Counted from the stretch's first letter, positions 25,442 through 34,978 are shown. The stretch: DNA of 64,000 bases from Pseudoglutamicibacter albus (GCF_031458175.1 NZ_JAVDXX010000001.1:1054001-1118000), one strand, 5' to 3'. The notes: generated by a model from the letters alone, not told the origin. Numbers and translations are program-made.

Positions 25442-26695
25442 TTATTTAGCTAATCCGTGGCGAGTCATGAAATCCTCCATGCCGCCTTCTCGCATCGCTT
25501 TAGAGAATTCGTTGATCACGTCCATGTCCGGGACCACGATGGATTGGCCGTCAGCGCTGGTGCCCACGCCTTTATTCGGCAGGGTCATGAAGTGGAAGTC
25601 GTTGGCTCTCACACCCGGCATGGTGATCCCAAGCTGCATGAGTTTCCATCCGGTGAGGGTCTCGTCGCGGGTCATATAGGGCGCCATTGCGCCTACCGTG
25701 TTGGTTGTCTTGACCGGGTTGATCAAGGTTTGCGGGCTCAGCATTTTAGTGAAGATGACTTTCACAAGCTGCTGCTGGTTCTTCACACGCTGATAGTCGC
25801 CGTCCTTGAAGGCGTAACGCTCGCGGACAAACCACAATGCTTGCTTGCCGTTGACGTCCATGCGGCCTTCATAGTGGGTGCCTGCTTTATCGAAGGGCTG
25901 TGGAACATCGATCGTGACCCCGCCCAGCGCATCGACCATCCCTTCGAATCCGGAGAAGTCGATGGTCATGACGTGATCGATAGGAACGTTGAACAGGTTC
26001 TCTAGGGTTGCCACGGTCAAGGGCATCTTGCCCATCGCGTAGGCGGCGTTGATCTTCGCCTCACCGTGATTCGGGATGTTCACCCACGTATCACGCATGA
26101 TCGAGGTGACATAGACCCCGTGCCTATCGGATGGGATGTGCATCAGCATCATCGTGTCCGTACGGCCGGAATCGTTCTGACCGCCGCGGGAATCGTTACC
26201 GAGCAGAAGAATGTTGACGGACCTATCCCCTGGCCCGTGTTGCGGCCGCTGCCCTTGCGGGAACGCCTCCGCCACCGGAATCGCGTGGGACTCGTTGAAC
26301 TTCGCGGCAAGCACCGCCGCATAGACACCCAGCAAACCCAGAACAACAAGGACGATCGTGAGCAGCGAAATCAGGAACTTCTTGCCCCCGCTCTTCTTCT
26401 TTCGCGGCTTGCGCTGCGGCGGATACGGCTGCTGCCCCGGCTGTTGATACGGCTGACCAAGCTGCTGATACTGCTGGTTGGCCGGGTACGGCTGCCCCTG
26501 TTGGTATGGCTGGGCAGGCTGATACGGCTGGGCAGGTTGGGAATAGCCATATCCTTGTTCCCCTCCGTACCCTGAACCGGATCCGTAGCTTGAGCGCCCC
26601 GAGGAGGTCGCGCTGAACTCATCGCCCCATTGACCATTGTCGTACCGGTCGTCGTCATACCGGTCAGGGTCGACGTTGAATCTCCGGTCGCTCAT
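25442..26695 (-). CDS. LytR-CpsA-Psr (LCP) family protein with Gln/Pro/Tyr-rich tail
   Basis: This second LCP transferase in the window is probably another wall-polymer ligase. The ATG at 26695 (MSDRRFNVDPD) has GTAGGAG eight bases upstream; the longer frame from 26743 is unlikely. A 115-residue cytoplasmic tail is rich in Gln, Pro, Tyr and Gly (units such as QPYQPA and GQPYQQ) and ends in a Lys/Arg patch. One membrane span follows (about 125-150). The LCP domain shows RTDTMMLMHI, SIMRDTWVNIPN, PIDHVMTIDFSGF and FVRERYAFKDGDYQRVKNQQ. The catalytic part is close to that of the LCP protein at 17067-18122; only the long tail differs strongly. Confidence 0.92.
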   Translation of the reverse strand: MSDRRFNVDPDRYDDDRYDNGQWGDEFSATSSGRSSYGSGSGYGGEQGYGYSQPAQPYQPAQPYQQGQPYPANQQYQQLGQPYQQPGQQPYPPQRKPRKKKSGGKKFLISLLTIVLVVLGLLGVYAAVLAAKFNESHAIPVAEAFPQGQRPQHGPGDRSVNILLLGNDSRGGQNDSGRTDTMMLMHIPSDRHGVYVTSIMRDTWVNIPNHGEAKINAAYAMGKMPLTVATLENLFNVPIDHVMTIDFSGFEGMVDALGGVTIDVPQPFDKAGTHYEGRMDVNGKQALWFVRERYAFKDGDYQRVKNQQQLVKVIFTKMLSPQTLINPVKTTNTVGAMAPYMTRDETLTGWKLMQLGITMPGVRANDFHFMTLPNKGVGTSADGQSIVVPDMDVINEFSKAMREGGMEDFMTRHGLAK

Positions 26696-26792
26696 CGGCG
26701 GTCTCCTACCTCGTTCAATGCGCATCTGATGTGCACAGTACAACTGTCTTACAGGAAAGCTTAGAGCCGCACCCTGCAGATAAACTGAAGAT

Positions 26793-27383
26793 ATGCGTGC
26801 TTTTCCCGTGTTCTCTCAGCCTTCTAGGCCTGTTCAGCCTCGCATCACACTCCGTTGTCGTGGACGCAAGGCCGCTATCGCCACTGTACTGAGTATTGGC
26901 GCAACCCTCACCTTGAGCGGTTGTAGCGAACCGGTCGAGGTCGCTCCCGCAGAGAACGCAGCAGATGCCCGATGCTCACAGGTCATGATCACCTTGCCAC
27001 AAGAGATCTCAGGGCAGCCTAAACGGAAAACCACGAGCCAGTCGACTGCCGCGTGGGGTTCACCGGCTTCAGCGATCCTCAAATGCGGTGAGATTGCGCC
27101 CGCCGTCACCTCAGACAGGTGTTCCACTTTGGATGAGGTGGATTGGACCGCGCGTGAGAACAATGACGGTACATGGACGATCGCAACCTACGGCCGTGAA
27201 CCGTACATCACCATCACGATCGACACGGCACGCATCTCTTCCTCCGATGTCGCAGTTGCGGTCTCTGATGCCGTGAAGAACAACAAAGCAACCAAACGCT
27301 GCACCTCAGCCCGCGACCTCAACCTCGAAGCGCCTGAGGACGCGGACGCGGACGTGGTCAGCGAAGGCAAGAAGAACGGCTAA
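26793..27383 (+). CDS. DUF3515 lipoprotein
   Basis: This 196-aa protein matches the actinobacterial DUF3515 family, whose function is unknown. Residues 20-44 are basic then hydrophobic and end in a lipobox, LTLSGC, so Cys44 is the likely lipidated residue and the protein would face outward. The family core follows: CSQVMITLPQEI, TAAWGSPASAILKCGE and DEVDWT. The acidic C terminus (EDADADVVSEG) is variable. DUF3515 genes often adjoin ddl and thiL; here it converges with ddl with a four-base overlap. A TAAACT 13 bases before the ATG could give a nearly leaderless transcript (weak). Confidence 0.88.
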   Translation: MRAFPVFSQPSRPVQPRITLRCRGRKAAIATVLSIGATLTLSGCSEPVEVAPAENAADARCSQVMITLPQEISGQPKRKTTSQSTAAWGSPASAILKCGEIAPAVTSDRCSTLDEVDWTARENNDGTWTIATYGREPYITITIDTARISSSDVAVAVSDAVKNNKATKRCTSARDLNLEAPEDADADVVSEGKKNG

Positions 27384-28513
27384 CGCAGTAACCCCGGCTG
27401 CCGCTCAAAGGCAAGGGTGATCAGCTCGGTGATCAGATCTTCGTACGGCAAACCACTTGCCGCCCACAGTTGCGGATACATGCTAATCGGGGTGAAGCCT
27501 GGCATCGTGTTGATCTCGTTGATGATCCATTCGCCGGCTTCATCCAAGAAGAAGTCCACGCGTGAGGGGCCTTCGCAACCGAGTGCGTCATAAGCGATGA
27601 TCGCGTGTTCCTTGAGGGATGTAGCCTGCTCCTCGCTCAGCTGTGCAGGGGCTTCGGTGCGTGCGTTGTCATCGGCCAGGTATTTCGATTCATAGTCATA
27701 CAGGTCAGCTGCGGCCTCATCGACCACAACCTCACCGCCCACCGAGGCACGTGTCGGCTCGCCTCGGCGCCCTTCTAAGGCAGCGCACTCAATCTCACGC
27801 CCTGTGATGCCCTGCTCGATCAATACCTTCGGGTCATGCATCCGGGCTTCCTCGATCGCAAGGCTCAAATCCTCACGATCATCCACACGCACAACACCTT
27901 GCGAAGAGCCTGCCCGCGCAGGCTTCACAAACAACGGAAGCTCAAGGGAGTCACACCGGTCTAAGCAACTTTGAGGGTCCGCATCCCATTCACGGTTGGT
28001 GACCACCTGATAAGGCCCCACACGCAAGCCAGCTGCGTTGAAAGCCATCTTCATCAGATGCTTATCCATACCCACAGCAGAAGCCGCAACACCCGAGCCC
28101 ACATATGGGACCCCGATCAGCTCCAGCAGGCCCTGAACCGTGCCATCCTCGCCATATGGACCATGTAACAGCGGGAACACAACGTCGATACCGGTGAGCA
28201 TCTTGACCATCTCACCTGGTTGGGCATCCGTGACCAGACGCGCCGCCGCATCGGGGCTGTCCGAGCGCATGAGCCGCACCGGCTGGCCTTGAGGCTCAAC
28301 CATCGGTTCAACACCGCCGTCGAAGGAATACGTCAGAACCTGCTGCGGCGCAACCAGCGTCCATACGCCGTCCTGGGTGACACCCACTGGAATCACGGTG
28401 AAACGATCCGTATCGATCGCACGCAAAACTCCGGCCGCGGTCACACACGAAACCGAATGTTCGCTCGACTGGCCACCGAAAAGGAGCAAAACCTTCCGTT
28501 GAGGCGTTGACAC
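27380..28513 (-). CDS. ddl: D-alanine--D-alanine ligase
   Basis: Ddl joins two D-alanines for the peptidoglycan stem peptide. It is a 377-aa ATP-grasp enzyme with LLFGGQSSEHSVSCVTAAG at the N terminus, HGPYGEDGTVQGLLE, GMDKHLMK, PLFVKPARAGSSQGV and the catalytic C-terminal EINTMPGFTPISMYPQLW. The GEDG segment and the following Tyr correspond to the site that in Ddl favours D-alanine over D-lactate. It lies three bases after gpsA, so the two are co-transcribed. Confidence 0.95.
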   Translation of the reverse strand: MSTPQRKVLLLFGGQSSEHSVSCVTAAGVLRAIDTDRFTVIPVGVTQDGVWTLVAPQQVLTYSFDGGVEPMVEPQGQPVRLMRSDSPDAAARLVTDAQPGEMVKMLTGIDVVFPLLHGPYGEDGTVQGLLELIGVPYVGSGVAASAVGMDKHLMKMAFNAAGLRVGPYQVVTNREWDADPQSCLDRCDSLELPLFVKPARAGSSQGVVRVDDREDLSLAIEEARMHDPKVLIEQGITGREIECAALEGRRGEPTRASVGGEVVVDEAAADLYDYESKYLADDNARTEAPAQLSEEQATSLKEHAIIAYDALGCEGPSRVDFFLDEAGEWIINEINTMPGFTPISMYPQLWAASGLPYEDLITELITLAFERQPGLLR

Positions 28514-28516
28514 TGG

Positions 28517-29524
28517 TTACGCTCCTTCCGATTTCAGATCCCGGTCCAACAGCAGCTTAGGCATCTTCACCACCGGCTCGGATCCATCCAGAACCATCGA
28601 AGCCGCCGCAGCGATCGGCATATCAACACCGTTTTCGTGAGCAAGTTCCAAAACAGCCGAGCAGCTCTTGACGCCTTCTGCCACCTGGGTCATCTTCGAG
28701 ATCACCTGCTCCATGCTCAGCCCCTGACCAAACAGACGCCCAGCAGTGTAGTTTCGGGACAACGACGAGGCGCACGTAGCCACGAGATCCCCCATACCGG
28801 CAAGCCCCGACATCGTCTCCGCTTTACCGCCAAGAGCCACAGCCAAACGAGTGGTTTCTGCAAGCCCGCGGGTAATCACGGTGGCCTTCGTGTTATCCCC
28901 CATACCCATGCCATCGCACATACCCACCGCGAGCGCGATAATGTTCTTCACGATCCCGCCGATCTCAGCGCCAATCACGTCCCGGTTGGTGTAGGGACGG
29001 AAGTATGGGGCGGTGCAGGCCTTCGCGACGGCGTCAGCGGTCTCAGTGACAGCGCACGCAACCACCGAGGCGGTGGGTTCTTCACGCGCGATCTCGCGTG
29101 CAAGGTTAGGGCCGGAGAGGACCACAAGCTTGTCTTGCCTGGTTCCCAGAACTTCCTGAACCACCTGAGTCATGCGCAGACCCGTGCCTCGTTCCAGGCC
29201 CTTCATCAACGAAACGATGATCGCCTCAGACGGGATGTGCTCCACCCATTGGGTGAGCTGCTCCCGCAAGGTTTGAGCCGGTACAGCGAGAACCACCATG
29301 TCCGCACCAGCAAGTGCCGCTCCCGGATCCGAGGTTGCGGTGACATTGAGCGGCAACATCAATTCACCGAGGTAGCCGCTGTTCGTGTGTTTGGTCGCGA
29401 TCTCTTGGGCCACCTCGTCACGACGGGCCCATAACGTTACGGTCGCTTCCGGGTTGGCGTCAGCCAAAACTTTGGCGAACGTGGTCCCCCACGAGCCTGA
29501 ACCCATCACGGTGAGATTCTTCAC
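28517..29524 (-). CDS. gpsA: Glycerol-3-phosphate dehydrogenase [NAD(P)+]
   Basis: GpsA reduces dihydroxyacetone phosphate to sn-glycerol-3-phosphate, the backbone for phospholipids and, through TagD, for CDP-glycerol. The 335-aa protein shows the NAD(P) motif GSGSWGTTFAKVLAD, SLMKGLERGTG, SGPNLAREIAREEPTASVVA and the catalytic lysine region GAEIGGIVKNIIALAVGM. It lies between plsC, which uses its product, and ddl. Confidence 0.96.
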   Translation of the reverse strand: MKNLTVMGSGSWGTTFAKVLADANPEATVTLWARRDEVAQEIATKHTNSGYLGELMLPLNVTATSDPGAALAGADMVVLAVPAQTLREQLTQWVEHIPSEAIIVSLMKGLERGTGLRMTQVVQEVLGTRQDKLVVLSGPNLAREIAREEPTASVVACAVTETADAVAKACTAPYFRPYTNRDVIGAEIGGIVKNIIALAVGMCDGMGMGDNTKATVITRGLAETTRLAVALGGKAETMSGLAGMGDLVATCASSLSRNYTAGRLFGQGLSMEQVISKMTQVAEGVKSCSAVLELAHENGVDMPIAAAASMVLDGSEPVVKMPKLLLDRDLKSEGA

Positions 29525-29560
29525 GCGTATGCCTCCAACGCTGTGTTCTCTTCTGAAGCG

Positions 29561-29588
29561 TCTACTGCGCGGTATCTACTGCGCGGTT
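29561..29588 (+). repeat. 14-bp direct repeat in the plsC-gpsA gap
   Basis: Two adjacent copies of TCTACTGCGCGGT(A/T) lie in the 75-bp gap between plsC and gpsA. Unlike the other repeats in the window the period is not a multiple of three, which fits its non-coding position. Confidence 0.75.
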
Positions 29589-29599
29589 TCACCGCTTTT

Positions 29600-30382
29600 C
29601 TACCAGTCTTCTTGCTCACGGCGGCGGCGCTTTTCTTCTTCGCGCTGCTTGAGCTGTTCATCGTTATCGGCCGTAGGATTCCACGGCGCTTCCGGGGGTT
29701 CTTCACCGCGCAAGTCAGAGACCAGGTACGTCATGTGTTTCATGATGCGGGTGGTTGCCTCGTCCAGCACCGAGCGGGTCATTGGTCCGCTACGCAGGTC
29801 ATCGAGGTCAATCTCCGTGCCTGCCATGACCACGGTCGCTTTCCGCGGGAACAGCTTGAGCCTGCGTGGTTTGCCGCCCAAAAGTTCCTGATCCCCCCAG
29901 TGGACAACAGGGACCACTGGTGCGTTGGTTTTCAGTGCGAGCCGAGCCGCACCCGTGCGGGCCTGCATAGGCCACTTATCCGGGTCTTGGGTCAAGGTCC
30001 CTTCCGGATAGATGATGATCACACCGCCGCGCCCAATCACTTCAGCTGCCGCTTCGAGCGAGAGCTTGGCACCCGGCCCTCCGCGTTCAACCGGGATCTG
30101 GCCGGTCGCTTTCAGAACGCGACCAACCAACGGGATCTTGAACAGCGGTGACTTCGCGAGGAAACGCGGAAGCAATCCCTGCACATAAACCGATTCGGCG
30201 ATGATGAGCGGGTCAAGTTCACTGATGTGGTTCGCAACGATGATCGAGCCCGGCTTGATCGACCCCATACCAACCCAGGTGCGGCGCAACAACAGCGCCA
30301 GGGCTGGGCGTACGAAAGCTGCGGCGGTCCCGAAAGTGATGCGTGCGGCGAGGGTTTCGTTAGATCCCTTCCGCGCCATCAC
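29600..30382 (-). CDS. plsC: 1-acyl-sn-glycerol-3-phosphate acyltransferase (PlsC type)
   Basis: This enzyme acylates lysophosphatidic acid in phospholipid synthesis. The 260-aa protein has the acyltransferase block I NHISELDPLII (His and Asp catalytic pair), block III IPVERGGPG and block IV IIYPEGTLTQD. One N-terminal hydrophobic stretch may anchor it to the membrane. The C terminus is highly charged (QLKQREEEKRRRREQED). The start is GTG followed directly by ATG; both overlap the murA stop, with GAAGGA upstream. Its substrate is the product chain from GpsA, encoded next. Confidence 0.93.
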   Translation of the reverse strand: MMARKGSNETLAARITFGTAAAFVRPALALLLRRTWVGMGSIKPGSIIVANHISELDPLIIAESVYVQGLLPRFLAKSPLFKIPLVGRVLKATGQIPVERGGPGAKLSLEAAAEVIGRGGVIIIYPEGTLTQDPDKWPMQARTGAARLALKTNAPVVPVVHWGDQELLGGKPRRLKLFPRKATVVMAGTEIDLDDLRSGPMTRSVLDEATTRIMKHMTYLVSDLRGEEPPEAPWNPTADNDEQLKQREEEKRRRREQEDW

Positions 30383-31707
30383 GCTTGTTCCTTCAGCTCG
30401 ATATCGGCGCCTAGGCCACGCAACTTATCGGTGAAGTGTTCATAGCCGCGGTTGATGAGGTCGATGCCGGTGGCATTCGACACGCCTTCGGCTGCCAGCG
30501 CTGCAATCACGTGGGAGAATCCACCCCGCAGATCCGGGATCACAAAGTCAGCGCCCTTGAGATTGGACTTACCGGTGATCACCGCGGAATGCAGGAAGTC
30601 ACGGTTGCCGAAGCGGCACGGCAGAGATCCGAGGCACTGGCGGTGCAGCTGAATCGTTGCACCCATGCGCTTGAGCGCGTCAGTGAAGCCGAAACGGTTC
30701 TCATACACCGTCTCGTGCACAATCGAAACGCCCGTGGCCTGGGTCAAAGCCACCACGAGCGGCTGCTGCCAGTCCGTCATGAAACCAGGGTGCACATCGG
30801 TCTCTACGACGAGGGGGTTGAGGTCACCGCTTGGGTGGAAGAACCGGATCCCTTCGCTCTGGACTTCGAATTCGCCACCGAGGCGGCGGTAGCAGTTCAG
30901 GAACGCGGACAAGTCTTTCTGGTCCGCGCCCTTCACGAGGATGTCTCCCCCGGTCGCTAGGGCAGCGGAAGCCCACGATGCGCCCTCATTGCGGTCTGGC
31001 AGGGCGGTGTGGTCGTAGGCGCGCAACGATTCGACGCCTTCGATCACGAGGGTGCGTTCGCCGCGCAGGTCGATGATCGCGCCCATCTTCTGCAGAACAG
31101 AGATGAGGTCTTGAATCTCAGGTTCAACCGCCGCGTTCTTCAACTCGGTGATGCCCTGGGCTCGCACCGCGGTCAACAGAACCTGCTCGGTCGCACCTAC
31201 GGAAGGATAAGGCAACTCGACCTTGGCGCCGTAGAGGCCGTTGCGCGCGGAAATGCTGATCCCGTTCGGGGCCTTCTCAACGACGGCGCCGAATTCGCGC
31301 AGAACCTGCAAGTGGTAGTCGATCGGGCGATCGCCGATGCGGCAGCCACCCAGGTCCGGGATGAAGGCTTCCCCGATCGTATGCATGAGCGGGCCGCAGA
31401 ACAGGATCGGGATGCGCGAGTCCCCTGCGAACGCATCGATTTCGGCGCTCGAGGCAGTCTTGGCGCCCGAGGGGTCCATCACGAGCTCGCCCTTGTCGTG
31501 ATCGATATCGACCGTCACGCCGTGCAGGCGCAACAGGCCAGCTACCACGTCGACGTCCCTGATCTGAGGGACGTTGCGCAGAATCGATTTCCCACTACCC
31601 AGCAAGGACGCGACCATCGCCTTTGGCACCAGATTCTTGGCACCACGTACCGTCACCTCACCAGTGAGTGGGCGGCCACCATTAATGGACAGGACCTTGG
31701 TCGTCAC
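30379..31707 (-). CDS. murA: UDP-N-acetylglucosamine 1-carboxyvinyltransferase (MurA)
   Basis: MurA adds enolpyruvate to UDP-GlcNAc, the first committed step of peptidoglycan synthesis. The 442-aa protein shows RGAKNLVPKAM (Lys and Asn of the substrate site) and LGGCRIGDRPIDYHLQ, where Cys122 is the active-site cysteine that fosfomycin alkylates; Mycobacterium has Asp there. Repeated inverse alpha/beta domains account for the length. The start is GTG with AAGGAAAG upstream. Translation is probably coupled to plsC. Confidence 0.95.
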   Translation of the reverse strand: MTTKVLSINGGRPLTGEVTVRGAKNLVPKAMVASLLGSGKSILRNVPQIRDVDVVAGLLRLHGVTVDIDHDKGELVMDPSGAKTASSAEIDAFAGDSRIPILFCGPLMHTIGEAFIPDLGGCRIGDRPIDYHLQVLREFGAVVEKAPNGISISARNGLYGAKVELPYPSVGATEQVLLTAVRAQGITELKNAAVEPEIQDLISVLQKMGAIIDLRGERTLVIEGVESLRAYDHTALPDRNEGASWASAALATGGDILVKGADQKDLSAFLNCYRRLGGEFEVQSEGIRFFHPSGDLNPLVVETDVHPGFMTDWQQPLVVALTQATGVSIVHETVYENRFGFTDALKRMGATIQLHRQCLGSLPCRFGNRDFLHSAVITGKSNLKGADFVIPDLRGGFSHVIAALAAEGVSNATGIDLINRGYEHFTDKLRGLGADIELKEQA

Positions 31708-31808
31708 GCTTTAGCTTTCCTTGTCATCAGCGGGCAGTGGTTAAGCACGGGATGACCCCGTTAGTTCCTCACCATCATATAGGTCAGGGCGTGTGGCATG
31801 GAAAAGCT

Positions 31809-31868
31809 AATCCCCAGCCACATGCATTGAGTGATTCATAATCTCACATCTGCAAGTGACTGGGGATT
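31809..31868 (-). terminator. Putative leuCD terminator (compound hairpin)
   Basis: Arms at 31809-31821 and 31856-31868 pair over 13 bp with one G-T wobble, enclosing a smaller hairpin. On the minus strand the structure is followed by AGCTTTTCC. It lies 65 bp after the leuD stop and about 100 bp before murA. Confidence 0.55.
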
Positions 31869-31932
31869 CAGACTGGCAATGCTATGAAAACGAACAGGAG
31901 ATTCAATCCTGCAGCACAGCCTGGAGTCCGTT

Positions 31933-32532
31933 TTAAGAGCGGGCTGGGAGTGTGGTTGGTTTGAACGATGGACGGCGTGCTTCGTATTCAGCGATCGCCT
32001 CTTCTTGGCGCAGCGAAAGGTCGATATCGTCGAGGCCTTCAGCGAGACGCCACGCGGTATCGGAGTCGACGTAGAAGCCCACGGTCAACGAGCCCGCGGT
32101 GATGGTGCGGTTCGGAAGGTCGACCGTGATGTCCATCCCAGGGTTTTGCTCAACTTGCTTCCACAGCAGTTCAACGTCAGATTGCTCAACTTGTGCCGTG
32201 AGTAGTCCCTGCTTGCCGGAGTTTCCGCGGAAGATATCGGCGAAACGCGATGAGATCACTACCCGGAAGCCGTAGTCTTTGAGCGCCCACACGGCGTGCT
32301 CGCGTGAGGATCCGGTGCCGAAGTCCGCGCCTGCGATCAGAACGCTGCCATTCTTATACGGCTCTTGGTTCAGGATGAACTCTGGGTCTTGCCGCCAGCG
32401 GGCAAACAGCGCGTCATCGAAGCCGGTTTTGGTGATGCGTTTGAGGTAGACCGCCGGGATGATCTGGTCGGTGTCGACGTTGGATGCTCGCAGTGGCACG
32501 GCAACGCCGGTGTGTGTGCTGAATTTCTCCAT
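31933..32532 (-). CDS. leuD: 3-isopropylmalate dehydratase small subunit
   Basis: LeuD forms the isopropylmalate isomerase with LeuC in leucine synthesis. The 199-aa protein has the typical N terminus ([32 protein letters not shown], positions 1-32, of which [10 protein letters not shown] is the conserved core) and the substrate-recognition loop [13 protein letters not shown]. It lies 29 bp after leuC and is certainly co-transcribed with it. Confidence 0.96.
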   Translation of the reverse strand: MEKFSTHTGVAVPLRASNVDTDQIIPAVYLKRITKTGFDDALFARWRQDPEFILNQEPYKNGSVLIAGADFGTGSSREHAVWALKDYGFRVVISSRFADIFRGNSGKQGLLTAQVEQSDVELLWKQVEQNPGMDITVDLPNRTITAGSLTVGFYVDSDTAWRLAEGLDDIDLSLRQEEAIAEYEARRPSFKPTTLPARS

Positions 32533-32561
32533 GATGAATGTCCTTCTCTACCAGCGTGCGG

Positions 32562-34019
32562 TTATGCGGAGGCCGTTGCGGCGTGGTTTTCGATGATGTC
32601 CGTTGGCGAGGACAGTGTGCCTCGCACCGCAGTTGCCGCTGCTACGAGCGGGGACACGAGGTGGGTTCGCCCACCTTTACCCTGGCGGCCTTCAAAGTTG
32701 CGGTTGGAGGTCGATGCGCAGCGCTCGCCTTCGGAGAGCTGGTCTGGGTTCATGCCCAGGCACATTGAGCAACCGGCAAAGCGCCATTCGGCACCGAAGT
32801 CCTTGAAAACCTGATCCAGGCCTTCGGCTTCTGCTTCAAGCCGCACGCGTGCGGACCCGGGAACCACGATCATGCGTACGTTCGGGTCTTTTTCTTGCCC
32901 GCGGATCACATCCGCCGCGGCCCTGAGGTCTTCCATGCGGGAGTTGGTGCAAGAGCCTAAGAATACTGTGTCTACGCGGATGTCTTTCATGCGGGTTCCG
33001 GCTTCCAGCCCCATGTATTCGAGTGCGCGTTGGGCTGCAGCTTTCTCGTTTTCGTCACCATATTCTTCTGGGTGCGGAACCACGTCGTTGAGCGAAACGC
33101 CCTGGCCCGGGTTGGTGCCCCAGGTTACGAAGGGTTCGAGCTCGTCGGCGTCGAGGAACACTTCTGCATCGAATGTCGCGTCATCGTCGGTGCGCAGGGT
33201 CTTCCAGTATTCGACCGCGGCGTCCCACTCTTCGCCTTGTGGGGCGTGTGGGCGGCCCTTGATGTAGTCGAAGGTTGTCTGGTCTGGGGCGATCATGCCT
33301 GCACGCGCGCCGGCTTCGATCGACATGTTGCACATCGTCATGCGGGCTTCCATCGAAAGCTGCTCGATCGCAGAGCCGCGGTATTCCAGCACGTAGCCCT
33401 GCCCGCCACCGGTACCGATCTTGGCGATCACCGCGAGGATGATGTCTTTCGAGGTCACGCCTGGGCGCAGGGTTCCTTCAACGTTGATCGCCATGGTCTT
33501 GAACGGCTTGAGCGGCAGCGTCTGGGTTGCCATGACGTGTTCGACTTCCGAGGTTCCGATGCCGAAGGCCAGCGCACCGAACGCGCCGTGGGTTGATGTG
33601 TGGGAGTCACCGCACACGATCGTCATACCGGGCTGAGTGAGGCCCAGCTGTGGGCCAACGACGTGCACAATGCCTTGTTCTTTATCGCCCAGTGAGTGCA
33701 AGCGGACACCGAATTCCTTGCAGTTAGCGCGCAAAGTTTCGATCTGCTTTGCGGAGATCGGGTCTTGGATGGGCCGGTCGATCTCCAGGGTTGGGGTGTT
33801 GTGGTCCTCGGTCGCGATGGTCAGGTCAGGCCGGCGTAGCTTTCGGCCCGCTAGGCGCAGGCCTTCGAAAGCCTGCGGCGAGGTGACCTCGTGCACGAGG
33901 TGTAGGTCGATGTAGAGCAAATCAGGGCGGCGGTCGAGGCCTTCACCCTCGCCTCGAGCTACGACGTGGTCTTCCCACACCTTCTCTGCCAAGGTGCGCG
34001 CGGCTCCTGTGCTCGACAT
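32562..34019 (-). CDS. leuC: 3-isopropylmalate dehydratase large subunit
   Basis: LeuC carries the [4Fe-4S] cluster of isopropylmalate isomerase. The cluster cysteines are visible in [13 protein letters not shown] and [13 protein letters not shown]. Other aconitase-family motifs are [22 protein letters not shown] and [13 protein letters not shown] start at the ATG at 34019 ([18 protein letters not shown]), which has AAGGGAAG before it and gives 485 aa. The open frame continues in phase to 34097, but those extra residues are coded by a 15-bp tandem repeat and look like leader sequence. Expression is probably controlled by the divergent IclR-family regulator. Confidence 0.95.
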   Translation of the reverse strand: MSSTGAARTLAEKVWEDHVVARGEGEGLDRRPDLLYIDLHLVHEVTSPQAFEGLRLAGRKLRRPDLTIATEDHNTPTLEIDRPIQDPISAKQIETLRANCKEFGVRLHSLGDKEQGIVHVVGPQLGLTQPGMTIVCGDSHTSTHGAFGALAFGIGTSEVEHVMATQTLPLKPFKTMAINVEGTLRPGVTSKDIILAVIAKIGTGGGQGYVLEYRGSAIEQLSMEARMTMCNMSIEAGARAGMIAPDQTTFDYIKGRPHAPQGEEWDAAVEYWKTLRTDDDATFDAEVFLDADELEPFVTWGTNPGQGVSLNDVVPHPEEYGDENEKAAAQRALEYMGLEAGTRMKDIRVDTVFLGSCTNSRMEDLRAAADVIRGQEKDPNVRMIVVPGSARVRLEAEAEGLDQVFKDFGAEWRFAGCSMCLGMNPDQLSEGERCASTSNRNFEGRQGKGGRTHLVSPLVAAATAVRGTLSSPTDIIENHAATASA

Positions 34020-34051
34020 GTTGTTCTTCCCTTCTGAGTGCTGTGCGTTCC

Positions 34052-34111
34052 CAGTCACGATGTTCTCAGCTGTGATGGTCTCAGTCACGATGCTCACAGC
34101 TGCGATGCTTG
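34052..34111 (-). repeat. 15-bp tandem repeat in the leuC leader
   Basis: Four 15-bp units start at 34052, 34067, 34082 and 34097. They alternate between CAGTCACGATG-type and CAGCTG(T/C)GATG-type forms, so a 30-bp higher-order unit is visible. The array lies 33 bp before the leuC ATG, on the leader side of the transcript, and stays in phase with leuC. Confidence 0.88.
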
Positions 34112-34174
34112 CTGTGATCGCGGCGTGTGTTCACGACCACGCTAACATCAGACTATTCCACATTCTGATCTTGT

Positions 34175-34191
34175 GTCTCAAAGATTGAGAC
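34175..34191. promoter_or_regulatory. Palindromic operator between leuC and the IclR-family gene
   Basis: A perfect inverted repeat, GTCTCAA-AGA-TTGAGAC, has 7-bp arms and a 3-bp spacer. It lies 15 bp before the regulator's start and about 155 bp before leuC. IclR-type LtbR/NdgR proteins are known to bind between their own gene and leuCD in Corynebacterium and Streptomyces, so this is the natural operator candidate. The TTGAGA in one arm could also serve as a -35 element toward leuC (inference). Confidence 0.7.
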
Positions 34192-34206
34192 GTTATGGTT
34201 TCTAGC

Positions 34207-34917
34207 ATGTCACAAAACAGTGGTGTGGGCGTCATCGATAAAGCGACGATGATCCTTGATGCCCTCGAGTCTGGACCTGCAAGCCTCGCGGACCTCGTGG
34301 AAGCGACCCACCTCGCCCGGCCAACAGCCCACCGGCTCGCCCAAGCCCTGGTTCATCACGGCCTTGTGACCAAAGACCTTCACGGCAGGTTCGTCCTCGG
34401 CCCACGTCTATCTGAGCTAGCGGCCGCCGCAGGTCAAGACCGGCTTGTCTCCGCATCGCGCCCAGCTCTACAGCGCTTGCGGGAACTCACTAACGAAAGC
34501 ACCCAGGTTTTCAAACGCCAAGGCGATCTGCGTGTATGCATTGCCTCCGCAGAGCGCCCCACTGGCCTACGCGACACTATCCCGGTGGGTACGCAACTGT
34601 CCATGGCCGCAGGTTCGGCTGCCCAGATCTTGCTCGCGTGGGAGGATCAGGCCCGCATCGTGCAGGGTCTTGAAGAGGCGCGGTTCACTGCGCATGACCT
34701 CGCGCGCGTCAAGAAGCGCGGCTGGGCACAGTCCGTGGGAGAACGCGAACGCGGTGTGGCCTCCGTGTCCGCGCCGATCTTCAGCCCGACCGGGAAGGTT
34801 GTGGCCGCGCTTTCGATGTCCGGGCCTGTTCAACGCATCAGCAATGACCCGGGGAAACGCTACGGAAGCATCGTCGCGCAAGTCGCTCATGATCTCAGCG
34901 CCTCAATCGCGGTCTAG
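34207..34917 (+). CDS. ltbR: IclR-family regulator (LtbR/NdgR type)
   Basis: This 236-aa protein has an N-terminal winged helix-turn-helix (about 8-65: KATMILDALE, ATHLARPTAHRLAQALVHHGL) and a C-terminal IclR effector domain with GERERGVASVSAPIF. IclR-family proteins located divergently from leuCD in actinobacteria (LtbR in Corynebacterium, NdgR in Streptomyces) repress leucine and other amino-acid genes; the symbol rests on that context. I use the ATG at 34207; another lies four codons upstream at 34195. Confidence 0.88.
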   Translation: MSQNSGVGVIDKATMILDALESGPASLADLVEATHLARPTAHRLAQALVHHGLVTKDLHGRFVLGPRLSELAAAAGQDRLVSASRPALQRLRELTNESTQVFKRQGDLRVCIASAERPTGLRDTIPVGTQLSMAAGSAAQILLAWEDQARIVQGLEEARFTAHDLARVKKRGWAQSVGERERGVASVSAPIFSPTGKVVAALSMSGPVQRISNDPGKRYGSIVAQVAHDLSASIAV

Positions 34918-34978
34918 GTTTGCAATCTAGGTTCTCAGTCTAAGTTCGCACCGCTGGCACCTTGAGGGCTCGTACTGC

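Noticed and set aside
29521-29706. A 61-codon Lys/Ser/Arg-rich frame ending at the gpsA start
   Set aside because: Its first half overlaps the plsC C terminus in another frame and the rest covers the 14-bp repeat; no family similarity or good start signal.
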